DNA of 64,000 nucleotides from Annulohypoxylon bovei var. microspora (lineage: Eukaryota; Ascomycota; Sordariomycetes; Xylariales; Hypoxylaceae). The notes beneath the pieces are model-generated. The model saw only the letters and a list, made by a program, of their open reading frames with translations, had not been told where the DNA came from and did no database searches. The translations under genes and the position numbers were made by a program. Location: contig MU405239.1 in the NCBI GenBank assembly GCA_022836615.1, positions 62,001-126,000 of the forward strand, in the 5' to 3' direction. Each line of letters begins with the position of its first letter. Position 1 is the first letter of the stretch. Positions 23,644-36,600 of this stretch are shown piece after piece.

Positions 23644-24154
23644 TGGGTGCTGACCTACCTGCCTCTGATCAACTCCCACGTTTACCACCTCTCTATTTGG
23701 CTGTTCTTTCTGGGCTGGGTTGAGTTTGCATGCCTTCGGCCCGGTATAATAGGCCAGGCTGTCTATCTGTCTGTCGGTCTACGGATGACGTCTTTCCTTT
23801 ACCTGCATCTATCATCTAATAGATACTCACGACTTTGGAAAGCTAGGTTTGAGTAATTCGGTCGTTTGGACTTCATTCTCTGGATACGGGAGGGGACGGA
23901 CGAAAAGGGTCTGTGGAGGGTAATGCGGTATGAGAACCCTCCCCCTTGTAAGGGCAAGGGCGAGGGTGTAATGTAGATACGTTGCTGGAAAAGGCAAGAT
24001 TAATGACTAGATTCTCTATTACGAACGAACTTCCTATCGAGTTAGGAATCGTCTATTTTTATGTGGTATTAAACAGTTCTCGTTTTCTATGACTGCTATA
24101 TTTCCCTGTCCATTCTGGGGCGTCCGGTGAAATCAAGTAGACACTATCGCGCGC
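23644..24154. other. Convergent 3' region
   Basis: Spacer between the convergent GPI-protein and single-pass membrane protein genes, presumably both 3' UTRs. No repeat or RNA is seen. Confidence 0.45.
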
Positions 24155-25915
24155 CTAAGACTCGTCTTCCGATGGGAAGAGAATGCTTGTGCCAATCGTA
24201 CTCGATGACTCCGGCCGCCTCATTGTTTCCTGCTCTTCTTGTTCCTGTCCCTTTTTCTTTTCTTTTGTGACAACATCCCGGTCCCCTGCCTCCACTGCAT
24301 GCATCATGCTACTCCACGGGCCGACATCTAAATACCCGCCCTGAGAAATCGGAGGCAACGTCGGGCTTGCTGTTTCTTTTTCTTTGCCTTTGCCTTTGCC
24401 CTCATCTTTCGGTCTTTCGTAGCGAGTGCTTGGTAGAGTCAGGAGGTCGTCTTTCGGTGGTGGAGTTGGCGCCGGCGAAGGCCCCAGTGCCTGCGTACTT
24501 ATATTCACCGACTCGCGCAGTGCGTAAAAGCTTTGCGGCAGTAGCAACGCCTCGGTCGATTCGGTCGGGTTCGTGTCTGCTTTTTTTTCTCCGCCACGGT
24601 TGCCACCAGACTGCCGCGTAGGCTTCGACGTTGATGCAGGCATAGACGAGGACAACACAGTGTCAATGGACCGCTGTGATCGCGCCGGCGGCGTAGGCGG
24701 TAGCGGCATGGAAGGCGGTCCACTAGGAGGTGGTTGAAATGTTGTAGACAGCTTACGCCGGTGCCATGCGCGATCGCCTAGGGTACTTTCGGGGCGCGCA
24801 GCCGGTGTTGGATTCGTCACAAATAACCCGGAACCAGACTGCTTTCTGTTAAAGTCGAAGTTGAAGGAACCGGCGGCGGGAGTCGAGGGCGTCGCCGGGT
24901 CTCGCCACTCCACGGCTGAGCTCGCCGCCGCTGCGTTCGGGGGTTGAGAATCTCGCGCGGGGCCGGCTTTGACTTCGTGTAGGAGTTTGTAGTATAGACT
25001 GTCTCGGTCGGAAGGCGATGCTGTTGATATGCGCCGGGAGTGTAGACCTGCGTGGGGCCGTCTGCCAGACTCAAGCGCCGGCGTCGTGGGCGCCAAGTCC
25101 GTGCCGTCTGTTGCGACACCTATACCTGTATCGTGACCCCCTTGCTCGTTCCTATGTCCATGTGCGTGTCTAATAGAATGTCTATCGTTTTCGTCGAAGT
25201 CACGTGGTCGACGGAATCCCGTGGTGTCGATCGCGCTTGGGATTAGTCGTCGGGCGTTCCATCTCTTCCCCTCGGGCTCCTTGTCGAGTTCGATGCTCTT
25301 GTGGGCTTCTTGCCGCTGCTTTCTCCGCTTGTATGCCCGGAAGAATAGGAAGATAAGAGCGGATAGGAGGATGGCTCCGGATATACTGCCTGTTATCGCT
25401 CCGATGGCGGATGAGGACAGTGTTCCAGGGGTGTTGGATGGAGATGTCGATGGCGAAGATGATGAGGAGGATGTTGATGCTCTTGTTGTTGTTTTCGATA
25501 CGTGGGAGCTTGCTTGTGACTGCGTCAAAGCTTCAGAAGGCTGTAACACACTTGTGGCCTCCTGGATTCCACTTACAGCAGTAATGGATTGAGGTAGCAA
25601 GATCATAGTATCCGAAGATACTGGAGTGGGTTGTTCTGTTTTGCTACTATCTCCATTCCCATTTCCATTCCCATTCTGATTAGTACCATCATTTGCAACG
25701 GTAGTGCCCCCGTCAACACCGCTATTAGGGTTGTATGCTATTGTTGTCGTAACCGTAACTATGTCGACTTCTATGTCAGGTGCTCCCATTACTCCTAGCT
25801 CTGTTGTACCCTCATCTGTCCAGGCATCATCGCATCGCGACTTGAAGAGCAACCGACCCCATAGTAGAGTCTGGACATAGAACCGCTTTGAACTGAATTC
25901 TACCGAGAACATCAT
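24155..25915 (-). CDS. Single-pass serine-rich membrane protein, 5' end uncertain
   Basis: 586 aa from ATG at 25915, ending at 24155. The same frame continues upstream to a TGA at about 26003-26005 and encodes plausible protein (PTGYHSLWLTTHYTTLVG), so at least one upstream exon is likely. A candidate ATG at about 26131 opens MASLIDRNRPTKPHARRG, but no junction I tried restores frame cleanly. The N-half is extracellular-like. Ser/Thr-rich linker sequence (TTTRASTSSSSSSPSTSPSN) precedes one membrane helix (GSISGAILLSALIFLFFRAY) and a basic stop-transfer RRKQRQ. The cytoplasmic tail of about 370 residues is proline-, serine- and charge-rich and disordered. The layout resembles fungal wall-stress-sensor-like or uncharacterised receptor proteins. 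No WSC or lectin domain is seen. Confidence 0.7.
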   Translation of the reverse strand: MMFSVEFSSKRFYVQTLLWGRLLFKSRCDDAWTDEGTTELGVMGAPDIEVDIVTVTTTIAYNPNSGVDGGTTVANDGTNQNGNGNGNGDSSKTEQPTPVSSDTMILLPQSITAVSGIQEATSVLQPSEALTQSQASSHVSKTTTRASTSSSSSSPSTSPSNTPGTLSSSAIGAITGSISGAILLSALIFLFFRAYKRRKQRQEAHKSIELDKEPEGKRWNARRLIPSAIDTTGFRRPRDFDENDRHSIRHAHGHRNEQGGHDTGIGVATDGTDLAPTTPALESGRRPHAGLHSRRISTASPSDRDSLYYKLLHEVKAGPARDSQPPNAAAASSAVEWRDPATPSTPAAGSFNFDFNRKQSGSGLFVTNPTPAARPESTLGDRAWHRRKLSTTFQPPPSGPPSMPLPPTPPARSQRSIDTVLSSSMPASTSKPTRQSGGNRGGEKKADTNPTESTEALLLPQSFYALRESVNISTQALGPSPAPTPPPKDDLLTLPSTRYERPKDEGKGKGKEKETASPTLPPISQGGYLDVGPWSSMMHAVEAGDRDVVTKEKKKGQEQEEQETMRRPESSSTIGTSILFPSEDES

Positions 25916-28780
25916 CGATGTCGTGCCGACCAGAGTCGTGTAGTGCGTAGTGAGCCATAGTGAATGGTACCCAGTAGGGCTTCGTTTCTCCGCGTGCTTT
26001 TGTCATTTCCATTTCCATTTCCATCTCCTCAACCCGCATACAAAGGGATCGTTGTCGACATTAAGTCGAACAAAGAACCGCGCCTCGCATGCGGCTTTGT
26101 AGGCCTATTCCGATCAATTAAGGAGGCCATTGCTCGTCGATGAGTGTTTTCACTACTACTGAGGGATATATTGTGGCGTATATTGAGCTTATCCTCGAGT
26201 TATCGGCGGGCGAAACTAGCATCCAGCAACACCCAACCCTGAAATCTGAGAGCGAAAACTCTAGAAGGACTCAGATGTAAGATCAAAAGTGGACGATTAG
26301 GCAACTTTATGGAGATTGGACACACACAGGAGGCCACACAGATGTCCGTGTTCACAATTCCCAAGATAAGGCGTTGATTGCGTGATAGGAAAGATAAGAA
26401 TAGATCGACAAGAGCCTCTTGCTGAGCCTACCGCTTCGATCCATCTGGCGGTGTCGATATCTCTCTATCTAGATCTGTCTTAGATACAGATACAGATTTA
26501 TCAGGCATGCTCACTGCCCGTGCATATGTATGTATGTACATACGCCCCTGAACGCATCAGATAAGTAACATCAAAGCTGGTGTTTCTTGAGCTCAGACTG
26601 TTAGATAAGAAGCTCTGTGCTGCTTTCAGTGGAGTTAGGACCCTGATGGCGTAATTAGACGACATCCTGACTCGAGTTGGCGGAATATTATGTAACAGAA
26701 TCACAATAGCTCTCGTGACAGGTTTCCGAAAAGGTTATAAAATTTTATGCCTGTCCAATTCGCTTAGAAACTTAGACCTTGATATTTTATGCTATCTAAC
26801 TATCTAACGAACACTCATAATAATGATATCAACTTGAAGATAGAGAGGCTATCTTACCTTAGTCACCTGCCGCATTCGAGCGAGATGAAAGATAGGCAAA
26901 TATGATCGTCTACAAGGTCCTCCAAAGAGGGCGCCTGTCTCTGGCTATATCTTTAGGTGTCTCCCGACTTGCAGCTTGCTAGACGGAATATTCATTTTCT
27001 AGCCTACTGAGCTTGCCAGCAAGCTCTCGCTCTGAATGCCGAGGACGATAAGGGAAAGTCGCATACAAGTTGGAGCTCGCTGTCGTCTTATATATAGGTC
27101 AAGGATGATTGGTCAATGGTTCGGCTGGTTTACGCGGGGTCTTGCTTGAAAGATCAGCACTCTCCGTGACACTGGAAGGAAGGACAAACATCACCCGCCC
27201 GACGCCACTCGACGCTTGTCAGACGAGAAGCAGGAGACGATGGGTCGCACAACATCTCTCCCACACGGAGATCACTCAATGGGAAGCATATGACCTCACG
27301 ATGGACCGGCGATTTTACCTTCTTCGCCCGTCTTGATTCTCGCTACGACTCGGCACAACTCTCAAGAGATCGAGCCCCCCCGCGTCTTTCGGACCAGCTG
27401 ACGACCCTGACGCGTTTTCCTCCCTTGAAACCCCCACGCCGAGTCATCTCGTCTATTAGATCACCCCGGTCTAGCTTTGGATGCTGTCGGCGGCTAGAAT
27501 GGGAAACCGAGACCGTAGCCACACGAGCAAAAATTTCACGAAAGTCTAGAAAAAAATAAGAATGCCTGTTCACCTGGTTTAATCATCTCACGCACGCATA
27601 CTCTTCTTGGTAAAATACCGCAATGCCTATTCTGCTTGCATTGAGTGGCTGCCAACCCTGCTCAATTCTAGACCGTTGAAGTTTTTTTCCCCTGTTCTTC
27701 TAACCTCTTTCATTCTTGTTTTGTCCATCGTCAAGTCTGTCGTCTAACTTACAGGCGAATCCGCGGAACACGGAGATGGCCCAAAGAGCATGCGACACCT
27801 CGGGCCGGTGGCGAGAAGTATTGAATTCACAGAAAATGACAGAATCCACAACTGAGAACACGGCCGATTTAGTACGACCGAGATCGACGGGTCATGGAGC
27901 CTAAGCTGCTAAGCTAGGTACATAAAGATTCGGTACCGGGTTTTGGAATTTGGTAAGCGTTAGTGTGCAGTTGTTGGTAAGTTGTCACGAGGATTCGCAA
28001 GCTCAAGAAGTCAATAAGCGGCTCGGTGAGACTGGACCTTGTGAAATATCCTGATCTATTTACAGTGTGGTATACATACGTATGTAGATAGTTTACGAGA
28101 GTTATCTATAGAACTACAAGATTAGTTAATCTATTGTCGTCATGCTCCTCACCTTGAATATATAGATCCGGCTTAACAACCCACGATGAGCTCTATTCGG
28201 TACTGCGACCGAGGAATGCCAATTCCAACTTCACCTTTACGGTAACTGCCGAACTTAGTCTCTGCTATAGAGCCAGTGGGATTCGATTTGATTACATGAG
28301 GCACGTTATAACTTGGAACATATACTTGATAATGCCTTGGGAATGAATCCGTCGCTAGTAATTGAGGCTATTATGGACTGTTGACCCACCCCGTCGGATT
28401 TTCAGGGACCTGGCAAGTTCACAAACTTGAAAGGCAGGCTGCCAGCTCCAGTTTCTCCTTGAGGCACTCCGTAAAATCACACTACGATGAATGCAGTGAT
28501 GCCGAATGCAAATTGGGACAGGCGATTTCTAGGAGGGGGGGTGTTCGTGTGCTACCTGCCTCATAAATCACCTGGACCAAAAGGGAAATACGTGAGAAGC
28601 TGGCTGAAAAGCTTCTGTTACAACGAATCTGCACAATTCTAGGCACGGCCGAGTCGTCAAATAGGAGAAATTAATCAGAGTTTTTAAAGATATTAAGGGA
28701 TGTCAACGTCGATTCTAATAGGTGCCATATTGTGGTCCCTTCTTACTCGTACTAGGCAGGTAAGTAAACAATTCTATACT

Positions 28781-28800
28781 ATGTATGTATGTATGTAGGT
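28781..28800. repeat. Microsatellite (ATGT)n
   Basis: Four to five ATGT units followed by AGGT. One of several related tracts in the gene-poor region. Confidence 0.7.
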
Positions 28801-29304
28801 AATTCTGATGACTTGACCTGACCTGACATGTGACAGAGTTCGTGTATGTATGACCGTATGTATAACTCAACCACTTAGGTGGCATAGAACTATTGATAGA
28901 AGAGACATTGTAACCGGTAACATATGGCCTAGAATCCATCGAAGGAAATAGACGCGGACTCACCTTACCGACACATGCTCAACTTCCTACCATGGCCCAA
29001 GAGAATACGAAAATGGGCGCTGAAGATTTTAAATCTGATCTGAGACTGCTGATCAGCCCTTTCTTCTTCGGGGGACTGACGAACCTTACCAATGCGAACT
29101 AATGGACAAAGAGGGGCCGATCCACTACCACGCGAACAAAGACAGCCACTAGACCGTGGCGATTCTACTAAATGTCTAGCCGTAGCAATAGTACTCAGCA
29201 GTTGACGGCCCTTTTCGTCATCCTGTTTCAAACGACGGGGGACGCCGGGGAGTCGGATCCGAAGCCCTAAAGGAGTCTCGCGTAGGAAGACTGCTTCCTA
29301 CCAC

Positions 29305-29335
29305 ATACCTAGGTATGTAGGTATGTAGGTATGTA
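29305..29335. repeat. Microsatellite of TAGGTATG units
   Basis: Starts with the palindrome ATACCTAGGTAT and continues as three GTAGGTAT-like units. It links the microsatellites to the recurrent CCTAGG motif. Confidence 0.7.
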
Positions 29336-30253
29336 TTATATTGAAAACGTCGCGAGGCTGATGATCTTTTGCCGTGCTGATGTTATGTTCAAGGCACCGG
29401 TCAATGTAGGCGTAATAAAAAAAAGTATAGTCTCAGCGCACTATCGAATCTGTGCCATCATATTAGAGAGATCTTGTGAGATCCATTGACCAAAAACAGA
29501 ATGTTGCGGTGTCCGATGCTGGAGTTCATATGTATGTACATCTGTATGGAGTCCAGGGGACGGCAAATTGAATCATTGATCGCTGAACCAGGAACTCGCC
29601 GTCTCCAGATGCCCCATCACCCATTAGCCACGCCGTCGCTAATTCACCCACGCCTCCGTTAGAGAGGCTTGAGAGGGGGGGTTAAATTGGTCCGTGGGCT
29701 GGACCTTCTTCCTAGCTCGTCTTTGCGACATCCCTTGGACCATCGGCTCTCCAGGGTTCGCACAAGAGTGTGGGGGTTCGACCATACTGGTCCATGTAAG
29801 AACTACGGATCCTTGTCGTCTAACCCTTGGCTTGGAGCGCCATTGCGCGTCGTAGTACCATCTACTTCGGGGGTACGTTGCGAACCCTTTCCCACAGCTG
29901 TAGACGGAAGAGCTGACGAGGGCTTGTGAGTGGTTGAACTTCTCGAATCTCTTCGACATCGGAACTGGCTGACCGGTTGTGGATCGTGAACTGGTTCCTT
30001 TATCAAGCCTCAATTAAAGATATGGCTTCGACAACCTTGAATCAACAAGAGATTCCCTACCTATGTAGAATACTCCGTACCTACTATTATGCACATTCGA
30101 GTATTACGGAGGCAATGCGGGAGGAAGATTTGATATTCTTCCATGTGATTTTCTTCGTCCCAAGGTACAGCTATTACTGATGGACCCCCCACCTCGGTGT
30201 AATTCTAAAATAGGACCAACTATCTCGCTCAGACCTTGCCGTCATATTGTCCA

Positions 30254-30316
30254 ATACATACACCCATACATACACCCATACATACATCCATACACCTACA
30301 TACATACCTACATACT
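30254..30316. repeat. Microsatellite (CATA/CCCATA/CCTACATA)n
   Basis: About 63 nt of ATACATACACCC units passing into ACCTACATACATACCTAC. It is the reverse-complement class of the TATGTAGG tracts nearby. Confidence 0.7.
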
Positions 30317-32025
30317 AGAGATTCAGATTGACGTCGAAAGTGTCTAGGTACATGGCCCTAAATGATACAACGGTTCTTAAGTTAGAACATCTAGAGCTGC
30401 CCGTGTTATTTGAAAAAAAGAGGCCGCTAGGTTAAATGCGTTGGGAATCATTTAAGCCATCTTGTTTTTGGGCGCTTTTGAGGCTGGTGACACAACCTCA
30501 TGCAGAGTCCTTTGCCGTCGAATTGGAAGATGGAAATGTCTTGTAAGCTACCCTACTTTCATTAATAATGGGCAAGGCCAACACTATGAATGGATGACAT
30601 TACACTTTTAGAAATGAAGTTCACATTGCGGCTTCGGAGCCTAAACTCGCGCCTTGCCGCTCATGACAGCAAATAGTGAAACAACATTGAACTACTGCTA
30701 TGCCCATCACATACATCACATACCTCTGCGAGTATACTCTGTCCCGTTCTGCCCGTCCAAAGAGACCGACTACCATAGTAGAGGGGGGATTTCTTACCGG
30801 CTTTTCCCGAGACCCCATCCAGACTTCCTAAGTTCCCACCAAGTGAGTATAGCGTCGATACTAGTATGCAGGGTCCGAGGGTGTTCTTTATACTACCGCA
30901 GGCATGTAGGCATGTCTGTACTATGTAGGTAGGTATGTATGTAGGTAAGATATCTGAGCCGCGAAAACGTGAGAACCTTCAACTCTAGTCTTAACATTGA
31001 AGCGCTTAAAGCAAGCAAGCTCTTCGCATTCCCGCCACTCCACAAATCGGCGTTAGACCGGACGATGCTCTCACCATAAACCACCACACAAACGAGGAAT
31101 ACCCTTGCCTTAATCACTATAGTATTATAACGGCCATGCAGCTCGAAGCTGCCAAAGATTTGACTAAACTGACTCTTTTTCCTGGGTCGTCTTTCGAGGT
31201 TGACGTATTTGGTGCCATTAGTGCCATCGGTAACTGACTCTATACCTGACTCTGAATGAGCTGACCACATAAACGCCTATTATCAAGATACTGTATGTAG
31301 ACAATGACCATGAATGTACATATATATAGGCGTGCCGCTTTATGTTGGTAGACCGCCCATATTGCTACTGTACTGTATAACGCCCACATACCTACCTACC
31401 TACTAGGTAAGTAACTGACATGACTGTGTTGTTGGACCGATGAAAGAGGGGCACGGGTTGCAGCTCTACCTACTATGTAGAGCAAAACCTGCGGAGGACC
31501 TCAGCCAGGGAGGAGGAAGAGGTATTCGGGACGCGGCGAATACCTCGCACCAGATTTGCAGGCGCTGAACGCAACATAGCTGCATGACAAGTACCCGACA
31601 CAGAGGAATGTTTGTACCTTAAACATTATCCTTTGATGGACAGCGGCTCGTACGAGTTCCCGGTCTTGCATCCTGTCTTTTTCTTCTCTCAATTTTGCCT
31701 GTGCCGTAGTTACACACTACCTAATACCTAATACCTACATATACGTAGGACCTATGTATGATCCACAGAGATTCCCACAGATATACAGAATGAACCCAGG
31801 CAGTCCAGGTAGTGTATGTGTGTGAGGAATGTTATTACCTAGCGTCTACCGCTCTTCGTGTCATGTCGTCAGTCAATTAGCAACACTGACTTACATGCGG
31901 ATAATTGCACCAATATGAATAACTAGTGCTATTATGTATATGTCGCTAATTCTCTAAGGTGAACATGGAAGTAGGCTAATTAATACTTGGGAATAAGGTT
32001 ATGTCTAAAGACCGTTGAGAGCCTA

Positions 32026-32071
32026 GAGGGTGTGGAACTCGAGAGTTCGAGGGTGTGGAACTCGAGAGTTC
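32026..32071. repeat. Two perfect 23-bp tandem copies
   Basis: The unit is GAGGGTGTGGAAC followed by TCGAGAGTTC, copied at 32026-32048 and 32049-32071. CTCGAG in the unit is palindromic. It is followed by a GAGG-rich run. Confidence 0.8.
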
Positions 32072-32811
32072 GAGGGCGAGGAGGAGGGCGAGGGTTACAT
32101 GTGTAAGACCTGGAAGGAGGGTAAGTACCAGGTACGACAGAGCAACCCACATATTTCATTGTTGGTACCTTCCTTCACTTAACCAGGTCGCATAACCACC
32201 TGGGCATCTTTAACCATCACTCTTTCTATGAACCTTCCTCTCTGTCTTCTGTACCTCTGTAGGTAATAGCTCAACTCAACTCAACCTAACTCAATTCAAA
32301 ATTTAAATATTTCTAAATATTCCCAATGTTAACTTAATTCTTTTTTCCAACTTCAACTTTCAACTCACAAATGTTAGTATATCCTATGTTAGACTATACA
32401 CATTAAAGGATATTCGGAACAATCTTGCGACACTCGGTCGAAAGAGAAAAAGAGAGAGACGGTCGAAAAGAGAACGTCAAATAAACCCCCCACTGGTCGA
32501 GGTCTCTTTTTTTTTGTTTTAATTTCGGTGCAGATCCACCCCTCGTAAGTCTCTCGCTTCGACTGCATAGGAGCTTTTGGGGTCTTAGGTGCGGAGGCAC
32601 CTACAAGGAATCCCTCGAACTCCAATTGTCGTCGTGGGATTGGTCGCAAGGGCCAGCCATCGAGAATCATCAATCCAAGCCCCGGCTTTAGCACCACACA
32701 AGCACCTGAGTGCTAAGCAACCATCAAGCTTCCTAGCACCTAGCACCCTACACAAAAAAGCTGCAGAAAACAACCCGCCGCCCATTGAGGACTCTGGAAT
32801 CGTGGATCGCC

Positions 32812-32838
32812 GGGTCTCATGGGTCTCATGGGTCTCAT
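32812..32838. repeat. Three 9-bp tandem copies (GGGTCTCAT)
   Basis: Three perfect copies, then GGGTGTTAG. The period is a multiple of three but no gene is supported here. Confidence 0.8.
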
Positions 32839-33664
32839 GGGTGTTAGCACCGGAATCGTTCCAAGCCTAGCTTAGCTCTTCCCAGCACGAGAGGACCCGG
32901 CCTTACGTCTGGTGTCTGTCCATTGTTCAAGTCCAAGTGGTCCCTCTTTCGTTCAAGGAATTACCAGCATCTGCATTTGCATTCGTCTCCACTTCCACTA
33001 CCTCCATTACCATTACAAAGTCTGAGGGTACACCCACACCCATGTCGCTCAGTCGAAGCCGATCCAAACTGCCTGATGAGTGACCATCCAATCCACCACC
33101 CAACCTGTCCTGTGGAATTCTAAAAAGCAATGCGACAGTGAACTACCCGAGTTGCTATTGTTGTCGTTGCTGTGTTGCTATTGCTGCTGCCGCCGCTTCT
33201 ACTACTACTACTGCTGGTATTGCTGCTACTGTTACTCTTCCTCCGCCCTCCTCCACAATCATCGACCAGAGGTGACATACATCACACCCCTCTCCGAATT
33301 CTAACGCACGAGGTCGAACGAGCCGGGGAAAAAAAGAAAGGAAAGCAATTAATTGCGCGCTAGACCTACGACTTCAGCACAGGGCTACTGATTTCTCACC
33401 CTCTCTCCCTCTTTATATTTTATCTACCTACCTAGGTAGTTCGAAATTTGCAAGCTGTTCGCTGTCCTAGGGCGCTAAAGTTTGGAAAGCAAACTTCGGG
33501 ATAGCGTTCGGCTTGCGAAGGAACTTGGGCTGACAGCCCAAACCTTGGAACGTGGGGAATCTTGGAAAGTGACCCGTAATACATACGAAATAACTTCTCC
33601 AACCATCCCGTTCAAAAAAACGAGCGGCCTCGGTTCCAAGCTTCTCTACCCGCCATAAACCCAA

Positions 33665-36600
33665 ATGGCCGCCAGTACAGTATCGCCAATAGCGATTTTA
33701 GATCCCTCCACAGCGATGAATCCCACAACAACAGAGCACGACTTTCGTTTCCCGCGAAGACCATTCGAGTCCAACCAGTTGAGCAAGAAGAATGCCGACG
33801 AGAATAGTCCTGGAGACCTGCGCATACATGAGCTCAACTTAGATTTCACAAAACCTGATAACCCAGCAATGTTCGATTTCCTGCAGGGTTCGATTTTCCC
33901 TAGTCTACAGAATGGCATGGCTGGAAACAACGAGACATTAGAGCAGATGCAGGAAAGCGATCCGCTCGCGGCACAAGTTTGGAGGTTTTTTCGCAATACG
34001 AAGCAAAATTTACCTAACCAGGAGCGCATGGAAAACTTGACCTGGCGCATGATGCACTTGAGTCTTCAAAGGAAGAGGCAGGCGGAAGATGCTCGGTATG
34101 TTAGTTGCATGCAGGCGCATCGTGAGTCTAACCGTCCCTACAGTCGCGCCGCTCTTCACGAGTCCGGCAACGCCGCCGCGAACAATTCCAATATCCCCAG
34201 CGGTATTGCGCAACTTAGAAAGACGTCAGACCAAAATCTTGCACATTCGGATCCTATGAACCTCGACGATTTCATATTTCCCGAGAACGTTGCGACTCCG
34301 GCGGGATTAGCTGCGACGCCCTCACCCGACGGGAGCAAACAAGAGGGGGAAAAGTCGGCTCACACCACAGCAGCCGCCATCCCTATCAAATCTCGCAAAA
34401 TTTCCTCGCAGAATTTCGTTCCTCAATCCGTCCCAGTGCCTGCTCATCAGAGAAATCAGGACGAGTTTGCATATGTCACTCGGCATCATCGGAAAACTAG
34501 CATAGACGAGAGACGAGTGAGTACAGCTAATTTATATTCATTTGCCAGAGTAAATTACATCACGGGTCTTATTTCTTTCGCCTTCTCCCTGGTTAATTTG
34601 TTATACTATCATTGGTCCTTTGAGCTGCAAGCCTATATACCTAGAAAGCTAACGATAATCTACACCAGACTCGGAACTTGAAACGCCCTGCTAACTTCTC
34701 CCCTCATGTCTCTGCCCTCAATAGCAACAACTACGTCGCCAACGAGCTAGATGCTGATTCTGACCTCCATGAATATTCCCTAGATAACTCGCATCCTAAT
34801 AGTAACGCTCCTATGTCTCATCATCCGGGCGTTCCCTTTCCCCTTGACACCTTCCCTATGGAGAATGACCCCATCATCACATCGGCGGGGCCTTTTCAGC
34901 AGGGTTTTTCATTCTCGCCGTCGACGTCACCAATGGTGCCTCATGGTCCCTTTTCGAACTTTTATAACCACCACGGCGTTGCTTCGAGCTCTGTGAATGG
35001 TGCAGACTACTATTCTCCCCCGGGATCTGCGTATCAGTCAGCAGTTTCTACGCCACATCCTATGGCCGAGAACGAGAATATGTTCTTCGGCTCTATGGAT
35101 ATTCGGCATCAACGGGCTCAAGGTTTCCGCCCGGGCCAAGGATCAATGAGAAACCAGATGGCCCAGCAGTTCATGCATCAGCATAACGGCAACTCGATGT
35201 TTCCTCCAGCTACCACCGGGGCCGAATCGTCCGCTTCGTTTACCCAGACTCTCAATTTTGGCCATGTTGATCCAAGCCAAGTTTTCCAACCGGATCACCC
35301 CGTTCGATCTCCTGGCGTTGGCATGGCACACGAAAATATGTTCAATTTTGGTGCCGATTCTGACAATGAGGATGAGGATGGGGGTGCGTTCGCTGATCGC
35401 AATCTGGGAATGCACCAGTCGTTCTCACCCGATAACGAGATGGATATGGGCAACCAGAACTCCTTGGGATGGGATGCTTCTTTGCCTGGGCAGTTTAGCA
35501 CACAGGCAGCCCGTTATCCCGGCGGACCTCCTCGTAAGCAAGTTACGATAGGAGGCACAACGACAGATTACTTGGAGTCCGGTGATTGGGACGGCCAAGG
35601 CAGCCTACCGAGGTCTCAGTCGTTTCGGTCGGTTGGCGATAGGCGCCAGAAGATTCCTCGTACGGCTTCTACACCGAACGCTAATATGAGTGGCCGTGGG
35701 AACCCATTCGACAAATTGGCCCAGTCAAACCCGAATTCTCCACCAGGCGATGTGTCAGGGAACGTCTCGGGCTTCTCTTCCGTGGCACCCAGTCGACCTG
35801 CTTCCCCGCCCGGTTCTAAGCATGGCTCCACGAGTAACCTGCAAGCTGCCGCGGGAGGTCAAGGGGATGGAAATGCGCCCACAACCTGTACTAACTGCTT
35901 CACACAAACCACGCCGCTATGGCGTCGTAACCCAGAAGGCCAGCCTCTCTGTAACGCTTGCGGTCTATTTCTGAAGCTTCACGGGGTTGTGAGGCCTCTA
36001 AGTCTAAAGACCGACGTTATCAAGAAACGTAACCGTGGATCTGGCGCAAGCCTCCCGGTTGGTGGCACGAGCACAAGATCCAAGAAGAACGCTGGCAACC
36101 CGTCGGGCAACGCTTCTGGGCCTGCTTCGCGTAAAAATTCGACGTTGACCATGTCCACTACAAACAACACCGCACAAGTGACAACCCCACCATCGGCAAC
36201 GAACAGAGCAGGCAGCGTCAACGAGGGCGAAAGTCCTGCAAGTGGTGCTGGCGGTTCTGGTGGTAACACGGCAGGTAGTACACCAACGAGTTATGCAGGT
36301 TCTGCCACTGGCGCGGTCGGTGGCAAAGGCGTTGTGCCAATTGCGGCAGCTCCTCCGAAGAATGCGCCAGGGCCAGGTGCTGCCTCGCTCCCTCGAAGTA
36401 TCAGTACCAGTGGCTCTTCCAAGCGCCAACGGCGTAGTAGCAAGAGCACTGGCCCTAACGAATCTAGCGGCATGGATGTCGATAGCCCCGAGAATTCGAC
36501 TGGCTCGAATGAAGCAGCTCGCTCCACCGGATCTTCCAGCGGATTCACCAGCATGTCGAACCCAGGAAATCTAGGTCTTGCGAATGGCTTCGGCATGACC

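Larger units (their letters stand above)
26040..33664. other. 7.6-kb gene-poor region upstream of areA
   Basis: No frame in this region carries a recognisable domain and most are under 130 codons. It contains several microsatellite patches built on TATG/GTAGG and CATAC, two short tandem repeats (32026-32071, 32812-32838) and many short upstream ATGs in the last 1.5 kb before areA. Known areA-type genes have long leaders, so the right end (from about 32 kb) may be transcribed as areA 5' UTR. That is inference. Confidence 0.5.

Noticed and set aside
22843..23688. 281-codon minus-strand frame opposite the GPI-protein gene
   Set aside because: Arg/Pro/Gly-rich translation produced by G+C-rich DNA. 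The plus strand has signal peptide, splice site and GPI tail, so this is a shadow.
26505..31420. CRISPR-like array from the repeated TATGTAGG/CATACC units
   Set aside because: These are contiguous microsatellites without unique spacers, in a eukaryotic genome.
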